This document shows positions 17,595 to 26,177 of a stretch of 39,576 nucleotides of DNA, piece by piece. The notes under the pieces are model-generated. The model did not search any database, was not told the DNA's origin, and was given only the letters and a program-made list of their open reading frames with translations. Every line of letters starts with the position of its first letter. The first letter of the stretch is position 1. Both the position numbers and the translations under genes were made by a program. The stretch is taken from contig JAGWRB010000284.1 in NCBI GenBank assembly GCA_028876725.1, positions 1 to 39,576 on the forward strand. The letters run 5' to 3'. The DNA is from Gemmatimonadota bacterium (GTDB lineage: Bacteria > Gemmatimonadota > Gemmatimonadetes > Gemmatimonadales > Gemmatimonadaceae).

Positions 17595-18761
17595 TCAGCC
17601 CGTCTTCCGACGGCGCGGCCGGACGGACTTCTTCCGCGGCTTCGCCGCGCGGATGGGCAGCACCACCGGCTCCTGCTCGGCGGCTGAGCCGCACGCCGAC
17701 GCGGCGGCGGGGAGGCGCGGCTGCTTGTACGTGAAGCGCTTGCCCTCGTAGTTGCGGAAGATCACTTCGTCTTCGGTGATCTTCTCGACGTACTCGGGGA
17801 GGAGCGGCACCTTGCCGCCGCCGCCCGGGGCGTCGATGCAGAAGTGGGGCACGGCGAGACCTGAGGTCCACCCGCGCAGCGCCTTCACGATTTCGAGGCC
17901 CGTCTCGACCATCGTGCGGAAGTGCTCACCCCCCGCCACCTGGTCGGCCATGTACAGGTAATAGGGGCGCACGCGCGCCTTGAGGAGCTTCTGCATCAGC
18001 TCCTTCATGGTTTCCGGATTGTCGTTCACGCCGCGCAGCAGCACCGTCTGGCAACCCAGCGGCACGCCGGCGTCGGCCAGCCGCCCGAGCGCCGCGACCG
18101 TGGCCGGCGTCAGCTCGTTCGGGTGGTTGAAGTGCGTGTTCATGTAGACGGGATGGTACTTCTTCACCATCTCGCAGAACTCCGGCGTGATCCGCTCGGG
18201 CAGATGCGAGGTGATGCGGCTGCCCAGACGGATGATCTCGACGTGCGGAATCTCGCGCAGCCGCTGGAAGATGTACTCGAGCCGGCGGTCGGAGAGCATC
18301 ATCGGGTCGCCGCCGCTCATGATGACGTCGCGGATCTCCGGATGATTCCGGATGTACTCGAACGCCGACTCGTACTGGTTGAGCGGAATCTTCTCGGGAT
18401 CGCCCACTTTGCGGCGGCGCGTGCAGAAGCGGCAGTACGACGCGCACACCGGGCTCACGAGGAAGAGCACGCGATCGGGATAGCGGTGCGTGATGTTCGG
18501 CACCGGCGAATCGCCGTCCTCGTCCAGCGAGTCGATCACGCCGTCCACGACGTCGAGCTCCTGCACCGTGGGGACGTACTGGTTCCAGATCGGGTCGCCC
18601 ACTTCCTTGAGCTGGGAGAGGACGTTGGGCGTGATCCGCATCTGGAAGTTGTCGAACGCCGGCTTGAGGGCGTCGACGTCGATCACGTCGGGGCCGAACT
18701 TCGCGGCGAGCTTGTCGAGCGTGTCGATGCCGGTGTGCAGGATTTGCTGCCAGTCGCTCAT
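17595..18761 (-). CDS. kamA: Lysine 2,3-aminomutase-like radical SAM enzyme
   Basis: CASYCRFCTRRR (CxxxCxxC), PLP-lysine motif DAPGGGGKVPLLPEYV, YYLYMADQVAGGEHFRT. Confidence 0.88.
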   Translation of the reverse strand: MSDWQQILHTGIDTLDKLAAKFGPDVIDVDALKPAFDNFQMRITPNVLSQLKEVGDPIWNQYVPTVQELDVVDGVIDSLDEDGDSPVPNITHRYPDRVLFLVSPVCASYCRFCTRRRKVGDPEKIPLNQYESAFEYIRNHPEIRDVIMSGGDPMMLSDRRLEYIFQRLREIPHVEIIRLGSRITSHLPERITPEFCEMVKKYHPVYMNTHFNHPNELTPATVAALGRLADAGVPLGCQTVLLRGVNDNPETMKELMQKLLKARVRPYYLYMADQVAGGEHFRTMVETGLEIVKALRGWTSGLAVPHFCIDAPGGGGKVPLLPEYVEKITEDEVIFRNYEGKRFTYKQPRLPAAASACGSAAEQEPVVLPIRAAKPRKKSVRPRRRKTG

Positions 18762-18766
18762 GGCGG

Positions 18767-19288
18767 TCAGGCTCCGCGTGACGCGGGTTGAAGAGAACTG
18801 CTCAGGTCCCTCGTATACACCAGCCGGTCGTCGGCCGGCGCGTAGAAATCGCGAAGCTGCGCGGCCACCCGATAGCCGCGAGCCCCGTAGAACCGTCGCG
18901 TCGCATCGTAGGCGTCTCGCCCCGACGTCTCGACGACCAGCAGCCGCGCCGTTCGCTCCTGCAGTCGCCGTTCGACCTCCGCCAGAAGCGCCGACCCCAC
19001 GCCGGCGCCCTGACACACCGGATCGACGGCGATCCAGTAGAGATCGTACGTCCCGTGGGTACCCGGCGTTGCACCGTAGCAACAGTATCCCGTGAGAGAC
19101 CCCGCGTCGTTGAACGCGGCCACGAATTCGTAGTCCGGGACCTCGCGTGAACCGGCGGACGAACCGAACGTCTCGTCGAACAGTTCCAGCGCCACCGCGA
19201 TTTCATCGGGGCGGAACGCCCGCGTCGCCCCGAGCAGCCGTTCGAGGGCTGGCCGGTGCGAGCGGTCGAGAGCGCCGATGACCGTCAT
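18767..19288 (-). CDS. GNAT-family N-acetyltransferase
   Basis: MTVIGALDRSHRPALERLLGATRAFRPDE...LYWIAVDPVCQGAGVGSALLAEVERRLQER...ATRRFYGARGYRVAAQLRDFY; motif A QGAGVG. Confidence 0.88.
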   Translation of the reverse strand: MTVIGALDRSHRPALERLLGATRAFRPDEIAVALELFDETFGSSAGSREVPDYEFVAAFNDAGSLTGYCCYGATPGTHGTYDLYWIAVDPVCQGAGVGSALLAEVERRLQERTARLLVVETSGRDAYDATRRFYGARGYRVAAQLRDFYAPADDRLVYTRDLSSSLQPASRGA

Positions 19289-20358
19289 CAGGACGCCGCC
19301 TGCCGCGCGCTGTCGAAGAGGTCGGCGTCGAGCGTCGGATCCACGCCCCCCGAGAGCTGGAACGCCAGCGCCCAGAGCCGATCGGCATCCCCGACCTCGA
19401 TGCGGCGGCGGACGCCTGCCTGGCACACGGCACGGATGAGGCGCGGATAGCTGATCCCCGCCGCGTTCGCCATGCGCGCCAGCCCGGCGTCAGGGGCGAT
19501 GTCGGGGTTGGGATTCACTTCGAGAATCCACGGACGCCCCTCGCGGTCGATGCGCATGTCCACGCGGCCGTATCCGTGGCCACCCACCGCGCGCCAGGCC
19601 TGGAGCGCCACGCGGCGGATCTCCTCGGCGAGCTCCGGCGCGAGATCGGCCGGACAGCGCGGTGCCGTGCCGATGTCTTCGTCGCTGCCCGTTTCCCACT
19701 TGGAGCGGTAGCTCACGATGCGCCACTTCCCCTTGGGCATCCCGCTGAAATCGATTTCGGCGATGGGGAGCGCCTGGTCGCCCAGCACGCCCACGTTCAC
19801 CTCGCGCCCTTCGACGTAGCGCTGCACGATCACGGCGTTCCACCGTTCGTGCATGGCTTCGAGGCGGCTCAGCAACGCCCGCCGCGTGCGCACCACCGAC
19901 TTCTGCTCGATGCCGATGGACGCGTCCTCGGCCGCCGGCTTGCAGATGGCCGGGAAGCCGATGCTCTTCACCGTTTCCCCCGGCCGCACCGCGACGAACT
20001 CCGGCACCGGCAGGCCGGCTTCGCTCAGCAGCGTGTTCACCACGTGCTTGCGCAGGCAGAGCCCCGTGGTGAAGCTCGAGTTCCCCGTGTACGGAAGCCC
20101 CAGCAACTCCAGCACCGCGATGACCGACGGTTCGAGGGCCGCCACGCCGTCCACGCCCTCGCACATGTTGAAGACGAGATCGAACCGTCCCTTCCTGAGC
20201 CGCTCGATCCACCGGCCGTCGGGGTGCACGGGGATCCGCGTCACGGTATTTCCCTCTTCCACGATGGCGCGCTCGATCGCCTCGACGGTGTCGAGAATGA
20301 GCAGGTCGGGAAACGCGGCGATGGCGGACGCTCCATCGAACACGATGGCGATCTTCAC
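19288..20358 (-). CDS. ATP-grasp ligase B (D-Ala-D-Ala ligase-like)
   Basis: VKIAIVFDG...DLVFNMCEGVDG...LLGLPYTGNSSFTTGLCLRKHVVNTLLSEAGLPVPEF...VQRYVEGREVNVGVLGD...GYGRVDMRIDREGRPWILEVNPNPDI. GTG start forms GTGA with the stop of ligase A. Confidence 0.85.
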   Translation of the reverse strand: MKIAIVFDGASAIAAFPDLLILDTVEAIERAIVEEGNTVTRIPVHPDGRWIERLRKGRFDLVFNMCEGVDGVAALEPSVIAVLELLGLPYTGNSSFTTGLCLRKHVVNTLLSEAGLPVPEFVAVRPGETVKSIGFPAICKPAAEDASIGIEQKSVVRTRRALLSRLEAMHERWNAVIVQRYVEGREVNVGVLGDQALPIAEIDFSGMPKGKWRIVSYRSKWETGSDEDIGTAPRCPADLAPELAEEIRRVALQAWRAVGGHGYGRVDMRIDREGRPWILEVNPNPDIAPDAGLARMANAAGISYPRLIRAVCQAGVRRRIEVGDADRLWALAFQLSGGVDPTLDADLFDSARQAAS

Positions 20359-21554
20359 TCGGCGCTCCGGCGTTGGAGGGGCACACCCTGCCGCTCGGCG
20401 GCGTGGACGAGACAGCGTTGGATCAGCGCGTCGTATGAGAGCCCGGCCGCGCGCGCGGCCTTGGGCAAACAGGAATTGTCCGCCGGATCCGGCAGGATGC
20501 CCGGGAGCGGGTTGATCTCGATGACGTGGGGAGCGCCGGCGGCATCGAGGCGCACGTCGATGCGCGCCCAGTCGCGGCAGCCGACGGCGTGATAAGCGCG
20601 CAGGGTGACGTCCTCGATGGCTGCGAGGAGCTCGGCGGGAACACGGGCGGGGCACTCGAAGATCTCGAGCGGACGCTCGCGCGTGTCCCACACCCACTTT
20701 GCCTCGAAGCCGTACACCGGAACCGCGCCGGCGGGAAGCGTCTCGAAGTGCATGGCGACGGGCGGGAGCACGCGCGCCTGCGGGCCGTTGCCGAGCACGC
20801 CGCAGGTGAATTCGGCACCCGGCAGATACGCTTCGGCCAGCACCGGCTGGGCGTAGTCGCGGAGCAGCTCGCGGCCCCTCGCGAGGAGCTCGCGCGCGTC
20901 ACGCACGAAGTTTCGTTCGGTGATGCCCTTGGACGAGCCCTCCTGCACGGGCTTCAGGAAGAGCGGAAATTCGGGCGCGGCGGCCGGTCCTTCCGCATGC
21001 CGTCCCGCGGCCAGGGCCTCGAGGGCCGCGTCGGTCTCGAGGAGCACGAACGCGGGCGTGGGCACACCGTGCGCCGCGAGCATCTGCTTGGTGCGCGCCT
21101 TGTGGAGGCAGAGGGACAGCGTGAACGGATCGCTCCCCGAGTACGGGATTCCGAAGAATTCGCAGATGGCCGGGACGTGGGCCTCGCGGTTCGGTCCGTA
21201 CAGCCCCTCGGCGATGTTGAAGACCAGGTCCACCCGGGCGTCGCGCAGCCGCTGGGGGAAATCGGCCGTCGCCTCGAGGCGCACGATCTCGCCGAAGGCG
21301 GACAACGCGCGCGCCACGGCGTCGATGGTCTCAACCGAGTCCCACTCGGCGTAGACGTCGGAGAGCGTGGGGACGGGCGGCGCGACCAAACCCGTGCCAC
21401 CGCCGCGAGCGGCGAACGAGGTGGACGGGGGAGAATCGAAGGTCCGGGAATCGTGGTCCCGGCGCGTACTGGGCGGCTCGTCGTCGGCGTCGGCCGCAGT
21501 CGTCGCGGGTGTCGACTCGGGCTTCTGATTGTACGCGAAACCGATGCGCGTCAT
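20355..21554 (-). CDS. ATP-grasp ligase A (D-Ala-D-Ala ligase-like)
   Basis: DLVFNIAEGLYGPNREAHVPAICEFFGIPYSGSDPFTLSLCLHKARTKQMLAAHGVPTPAF...LAEAYLPGAEFTCGVLG...WARIDVRLDAAGAPHVIEINPLPGI. Confidence 0.87.
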   Translation of the reverse strand: MTRIGFAYNQKPESTPATTAADADDEPPSTRRDHDSRTFDSPPSTSFAARGGGTGLVAPPVPTLSDVYAEWDSVETIDAVARALSAFGEIVRLEATADFPQRLRDARVDLVFNIAEGLYGPNREAHVPAICEFFGIPYSGSDPFTLSLCLHKARTKQMLAAHGVPTPAFVLLETDAALEALAAGRHAEGPAAAPEFPLFLKPVQEGSSKGITERNFVRDARELLARGRELLRDYAQPVLAEAYLPGAEFTCGVLGNGPQARVLPPVAMHFETLPAGAVPVYGFEAKWVWDTRERPLEIFECPARVPAELLAAIEDVTLRAYHAVGCRDWARIDVRLDAAGAPHVIEINPLPGILPDPADNSCLPKAARAAGLSYDALIQRCLVHAAERQGVPLQRRSAE

Positions 21555-21575
21555 CCGATCGTGAAAGGACGCGCC

Positions 21576-21604
21576 AAGATACGCGAGCCAAATTCGTCGC
21601 GCAA
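21576..21604 (-). promoter_or_regulatory. Candidate promoter of the ATP-grasp/GNAT/kamA operon
   Basis: On the minus strand TTGCGC-17 bp-TATCTT, about 20 bp upstream of the ATG at 21554. Confidence 0.3.
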
Positions 21605-21608
21605 CGGG

Positions 21609-21633
21609 AAAAAACCGTCGCGCCGTCGGGCGC
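21609..21633 (-). terminator. Possible terminator after thyX
   Basis: On the minus strand GCGCC-cgac-GGCGC-gacgg-TTTTTT; short stem but clear T-tract. Confidence 0.4.
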
Positions 21634-22388
21634 TACACCTTGTGATACGAAATGCGCGCGGCCTCGTGGCGGTCGTCGGCGGTGTAGATCTCGAAGTCCG
21701 AGAAGAAGCCCGGCGCCGCGGCCTGGAGGGTGCGCAAGATGGCGAGCGCCGCGCGCCGGATCTCCAGCTCGGCGCCCTCGCTGCTGCGCAGCTCCAGCAT
21801 CGTGCGCCAGGCCCGGGCGTTGCCCGTCACCACGATCTTGGTCTCCGTGGAATTCGGCAGCACGCCGCGCGCGGCCTCGCGGGCCATCTTGCGGCGGTGC
21901 ACCTTGTCGGCCACCCAGCCGTAGCGCTCCATGAGTCTGTCGACGAGCGCCACGTACGCCTGCTGCGCCGACTCCACCTGCGCGCGCCAGGCGCCCTCCA
22001 GCGCCTCGTCCCCGACGATGGCCGGCGGCACCACGAACGCGGCATGCGATTCGTCCACGTAGCGCTGCGAGAGCTGGGAGTAGGCGAAGCCGGCGCGGTG
22101 CCGCACCAGCTCGTGCGTGAGCGACCGGCTCACGCCCTCGAGCAGAACGGAGTAGTTGGCGTGCTCGAGCACGCTGCCATGCCCCTGCTTCTTGATGTTC
22201 TCCAGATATTCCCGCGTCGCGCGCTTGGCCGGGTTGTGCTGGCTCATGTAGCAGAGCCGGCCGGCGAACTCGGCCAACCGCTCACCGTCGGTGCTCTCGC
22301 CCTGCCACTCGACCGGGAGATGCGCGGGCTCGGCGAACGACGGATGGGCGAGCAGGGTGACGCGGGGGGCGGTGAAGAATTCGGGCAT
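21633..22388 (-). CDS. thyX: FAD-dependent thymidylate synthase
   Basis: ThyX motif RHRAGFAYSQLSQRY; GHGSVLEHANYSVLLEGVSRSLTHELVRHR. Confidence 0.95.
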   Translation of the reverse strand: MPEFFTAPRVTLLAHPSFAEPAHLPVEWQGESTDGERLAEFAGRLCYMSQHNPAKRATREYLENIKKQGHGSVLEHANYSVLLEGVSRSLTHELVRHRAGFAYSQLSQRYVDESHAAFVVPPAIVGDEALEGAWRAQVESAQQAYVALVDRLMERYGWVADKVHRRKMAREAARGVLPNSTETKIVVTGNARAWRTMLELRSSEGAELEIRRAALAILRTLQAAAPGFFSDFEIYTADDRHEAARISYHKV

Positions 22389-22489
22389 GGGAGCGTGAGA
22401 GGGAGGTTGGGAGGTTGGTCGGTTGGCTGGTGCGTGCCTCCGAACCTATCGAGGTTCGGCCGGCCTGGCGCCACGTCGCCCAGCTCCGC

Positions 22490-24133
22490 TCAAGACTCCA
22501 CCGGCGCTTCCAACAACGCAAGCCGGAATTGCGCGTAGGCGCGGTCGCGCTCCACGATCTCGAGCGCGCGGGAGGCGGCCGGCGGCACCGGCGGGAGCGA
22601 GGGGTCGTACTTCACGTCGTTCAGGGGCCGCTGAGCGGGTACCGGCACCTTGACGCCCGGGTTGAAGATCCCCGACGGGTCGAAGCAGCGCTTCACGAGC
22701 GCGAACCGCTCGCGCGCGGCGTCGGTCCAGACGCGCGTGAGCAGCGGGGTGCGCAGGCGGCCGTCGCCGTGCTCGCCGGTGAGCGTGCCGCCCAGCGAGG
22801 CGGTGAGCGCCACCACGCCGTCGAGGATTCCGTCCACCTTGGCGCGCCAGTCGGGCTGGCTCACGTCGATGAGGGGGTTCACGTGAATGTGCGCGTCGCC
22901 GGCGTGTCCGAAGATCACGCCCTTCACCTTGTGGCGGTCGAGCACGGCTCGCACGCCGCGCACGTAGTCCGCCAGATGGTCAGGCGGGACGGCGCCGTCT
23001 TCCACGAACTGCATCGACTTGATCGACGGATCCAGCCGTGAGAGAATGGGACTCACGGCGTGGCGCAGCTCCCAGATCTCGCGCTCCGCGGCGGCGTCGA
23101 GGGCGAGCGTGACGCCCGAGGCGCCGATGCGGCGGAACGCCTGCTCGATGGACCGGGCCCGCGCTCCCACGTCGCGCATGGATTCGCCGTCGAGCTTCAC
23201 GAGCAGCACCGCGTCGGCACCGGCGCCCACGGGCAGCGGCGCGCTTCCCGTGCCCGCCACGTCGAGGAACGTGCGGTCGAGCAGCTCGCAGGCGCTGGCG
23301 CCGAGCTTGCGGGTTTCCACCGCGGCGCGCACGGCGAGATCCAGCGACCGGAATTCGCCCAGGAGGCTCGCGCTCGCGGCGGGCACGGGTTCGAGCCGGA
23401 GCTCGAGTTCCGTGAACAGCGCCAGCGTGCCCTCGCTCCCGACCAGGAGATCGATGAAGTCGCCGCTCGCCGCATAGGCGGAGGTGGCGTAGCCCGACGA
23501 GTCCTTGTAGACCCCGCGGTGCACCGACGGCGTCGCGTGCTCCCGCCGCACGATGGCGTCGTGCGCATCGCGCAGGAAACGGTCGATGGCCGCGATTTCA
23601 CGGGGCGCCGAGACTCCGCGCCGAAGCTCGGCGTCGGCGCTGTCGTCGAACACGCAGTGGAGCGCCTGCACCCACGGGCGCATGGGGCCGTGCCGCATCG
23701 TGTGCGCGCCGGCGGCGTTGGTCGACGCCATCCCCCCCACGGTGCAGAACTCGCCGCTCGAGGGGTCGACCGGAAAGCGCAGCCCAACCGCGCGCGCCGC
23801 GCGGTCCACTTCACCACGCAGGACACCAGCGCCCACGCGGACCGTGCGCGTTTCGCGGTTCACCTGGCCCATCGTGCGGAGTCGGCTCAGGTCGACCGCC
23901 ACCCCGTCGCCCACCGCGCCGCCCGCCATGCCGCTGCCGGATCCGCGCGGCACGAGCGGCACCCGTTCGCGATGCGCCCAGCCCACCAGGGTCTGCAGAT
24001 CGCGGGTGTCGGTGGGCACGGCCACGGCCCGGGGCCAGCAGCGCGCCACGCCTGCGCCTTCGCCATACACGGCGCGCGCGTCGTCGTCGGTGCGAAAGGT
24101 GCCGCGAAATCCTGGGGGGGCGCTGATGCTCAC
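22490..24133 (-). CDS. FAD-linked oxidase (GlcD/D-lactate dehydrogenase-like)
   Basis: VPLVPRGSGSGMAGGAVGDGVAVDLSRL...VDPSSGEFCTVGGMASTNAAGAHTMRHG...VIFGHAGDAHIHVNPLID...TGEHGDGRLRTPLL...FDPSGIFNPGVK. Start chosen before the divergent gene at 24264. Confidence 0.9.
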   Translation of the reverse strand: MSISAPPGFRGTFRTDDDARAVYGEGAGVARCWPRAVAVPTDTRDLQTLVGWAHRERVPLVPRGSGSGMAGGAVGDGVAVDLSRLRTMGQVNRETRTVRVGAGVLRGEVDRAARAVGLRFPVDPSSGEFCTVGGMASTNAAGAHTMRHGPMRPWVQALHCVFDDSADAELRRGVSAPREIAAIDRFLRDAHDAIVRREHATPSVHRGVYKDSSGYATSAYAASGDFIDLLVGSEGTLALFTELELRLEPVPAASASLLGEFRSLDLAVRAAVETRKLGASACELLDRTFLDVAGTGSAPLPVGAGADAVLLVKLDGESMRDVGARARSIEQAFRRIGASGVTLALDAAAEREIWELRHAVSPILSRLDPSIKSMQFVEDGAVPPDHLADYVRGVRAVLDRHKVKGVIFGHAGDAHIHVNPLIDVSQPDWRAKVDGILDGVVALTASLGGTLTGEHGDGRLRTPLLTRVWTDAARERFALVKRCFDPSGIFNPGVKVPVPAQRPLNDVKYDPSLPPVPPAASRALEIVERDRAYAQFRLALLEAPVES

Positions 24134-24263
24134 GCGAACGGGGTCCTCGAGTGAAGGGGGCCGGTGGGGAGCGCCGGTGAGGGCGGCGCGGTAATTTCCA
24201 GCGTAACCGGCGACGCCGAAGTTTAACGCACCGACTCCGCCTCCGACGACCCCACCGCTTCCC

Positions 24264-25340
24264 GTGGCGATTTCCGATCCTGCATCGCCGTCCGATCCCC
24301 GCCTTTCCCGGGCCCTCGCCTTCTCCCGCGAGATCCTGCCGGCGGTCTCGCGCACCTTCGCGCTCAGCATCCGCGTGCTCCCAGGCCAGCTCGGCCAGGC
24401 GGTGAACTGCGCGTACCTCCTGTGCCGCATCGCCGACACCATCGAGGACGAGCCGGCGATGCCCGCCGCGCAGAAAGCGGAGCTCTTCGACCGGTTTCTG
24501 GAATGCTTCGACAGCCCGGAGACCGCCGACCGCTTTCCCGAACGCGTGGCCGCGCTCACGGGCGAGCCCGCGCACCTGCGTCTCATCCGGAATACCGACC
24601 TGGTGTTCGTGGTGTACCGGCATCTGAGCGCCGAAACGCGCGAGCACGTCAAACGGTGGGTCACGGAAATGGCCGCCGGCATGCGGAAGTTCGTGCTCCT
24701 CTATCCGCACGGCATCCGCATCCAGACGCTCGACGAATACCGCGAGTACTGCTACTACGTGGCCGGCACGGTGGGCTACATGCTCACCGATCTCTGGCAC
24801 GAACATGCGCCGAGCATCGGTCCGCGGCAGTACGCGCTGCTGCGCGAGCGCAGTCGCTCGTTCGCCGAAGCGCTTCAAACCGTGAACATCCTCAAGGACG
24901 TCGCCACCGACGCCGAGCAGGAAAATTCCATCTACATCCCGGCGCAGCTGCTGGCCGTGCACGGCGGCAGCCACGCCGCCATTCGCGCCGGCGAGCGCGC
25001 GGAGAACACGCAGGCGGCGATGGGGTCGCTCGTCGCGCTGGCCTGGGAGGATCTCGAGCACGCCAAGGAATACCTGCTGCGCATCCCGCGGCGCGCCGTG
25101 GCGATCCGTCTCTTCTGCGTGCTGCCGCTGCTCTTTGCCTATGCCACGCTGCGCGATCTCACGCGCGATCCCTCGGCAATGGCCCGGCGGCACGTGGTCA
25201 AGATCTCACGCGCCGAGGTGAAAGCGATCACGATGCTCAGCTTCGCGGGCGTCATGAGCAACACCGTGCTCGAGTGGCTCGCCCGGCGGGCGAGCCGGGC
25301 GCCCGTGCGGCTCGTGCCGCGATTCGCCGGCGGTCAGTAG
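24264..25340 (+). CDS. Squalene/phytoene synthase-family protein
   Basis: VSRTFALSIRVLP...LCRIADTIEDEP...YCYYVAGTVGYMLTDLW...VNILKDVATDAEQENSIYIP. GTG start. Confidence 0.88.
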   Translation: MAISDPASPSDPRLSRALAFSREILPAVSRTFALSIRVLPGQLGQAVNCAYLLCRIADTIEDEPAMPAAQKAELFDRFLECFDSPETADRFPERVAALTGEPAHLRLIRNTDLVFVVYRHLSAETREHVKRWVTEMAAGMRKFVLLYPHGIRIQTLDEYREYCYYVAGTVGYMLTDLWHEHAPSIGPRQYALLRERSRSFAEALQTVNILKDVATDAEQENSIYIPAQLLAVHGGSHAAIRAGERAENTQAAMGSLVALAWEDLEHAKEYLLRIPRRAVAIRLFCVLPLLFAYATLRDLTRDPSAMARRHVVKISRAEVKAITMLSFAGVMSNTVLEWLARRASRAPVRLVPRFAGGQ

Positions 25341-26149
25341 CGGCGTGGCACCGCGGCGCTCGCCGCTTGCGCCAGCAGCCGCAGCAGCGAGGGGTTGTCG
25401 GCGCGCTCGCCACGCTCCAGCCGGTCGAGCAGCTGCTCCAGCACCAACTGCACTCTGGCCACCTTGGCGCTGAAGGAGCTGCGCGCGCCGAAATAGCCTA
25501 TGGCGGAGAACGCCACCACGGGCCCGGCCGCGGCCGCCGCCGCGAAGTGCAGGGCGAACAGTATCCCGCTCGTGACCACGCCTCCCGCCACGCCGCCGGC
25601 CATTCCGCCAAGGGCGCCGCGTCGCGCCGCGCCCAGGTCGGCGTCCAGGCGCACCAGCACCCGGCCGTCGTCCGCCGGCACCACCGTGGCGCCGACGTCG
25701 GTGGCGCTCGACAGCGCGTATCCACGCCCGCCCACGTTGAGCAGCCGCCGGATCCCGCCCTCGAAATCGCGGCGCGGCTCCCACACGATGCGATCGGGAA
25801 ACTGGCGCTTGATCTGGAACCACTCCTCCTTCTGCATCCACACGTCGAGCGCGGCGAACACCTCCGGCGCGGTGCCGCGCACGGTGCGCTCCGCCGAGAG
25901 AGCGGCCGACCCGAGCAGTAGCCCGCCGGTGGCCGGCTGGCTCCGCCGCGTGCGTTCTTCCGCCAGCGCCTGGCGCAGATATGCGGGCGAGAGGCCGACC
26001 TCGCGGCCGAGCGCGATGATCTGGTCGTCGGTCATCGCGTCGGCGGTGTCCGTCGTGCGCGCCTGGAGCTCGGCGGCGCGCGCGATCACGCGTTCGAGCG
26101 CGGCGCGGTCGAGCGGAGGAAGCGACGGGGGAACCGGAGCGTCGGCCAT
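25334..26149 (-). CDS. Hypothetical protein with hydrophobic glycine-rich segment
   Basis: MADAPVPPSLPPLDRAALERVIARAAELQ...DDQIIALGREVGLSPAYLRQALAEE...GGMAGGVAGGVVTSGILFALHFAAAAAAGPVVAFSAIGYFG. Confidence 0.7.
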   Translation of the reverse strand: MADAPVPPSLPPLDRAALERVIARAAELQARTTDTADAMTDDQIIALGREVGLSPAYLRQALAEERTRRSQPATGGLLLGSAALSAERTVRGTAPEVFAALDVWMQKEEWFQIKRQFPDRIVWEPRRDFEGGIRRLLNVGGRGYALSSATDVGATVVPADDGRVLVRLDADLGAARRGALGGMAGGVAGGVVTSGILFALHFAAAAAAGPVVAFSAIGYFGARSSFSAKVARVQLVLEQLLDRLERGERADNPSLLRLLAQAASAAVPRRY

Positions 26150-26177
26150 ATGCCCAATATACGAGTCCCGCGCCGAA

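Noticed and set aside
17595-21554. N-acetylglutaminylglutamine amide (NAGGN) osmolyte cluster
   Set aside because: That pathway uses an asparagine-synthetase-like amidotransferase and a GNAT/ATP-grasp fusion; here there is no amidotransferase, the GNAT is separate, and an aminomutase is present.
20526-22538. 670-aa plus-strand ORF opposite ATP-grasp A and thyX
   Set aside because: Shadow ORF; both minus-strand genes have strong family signatures.
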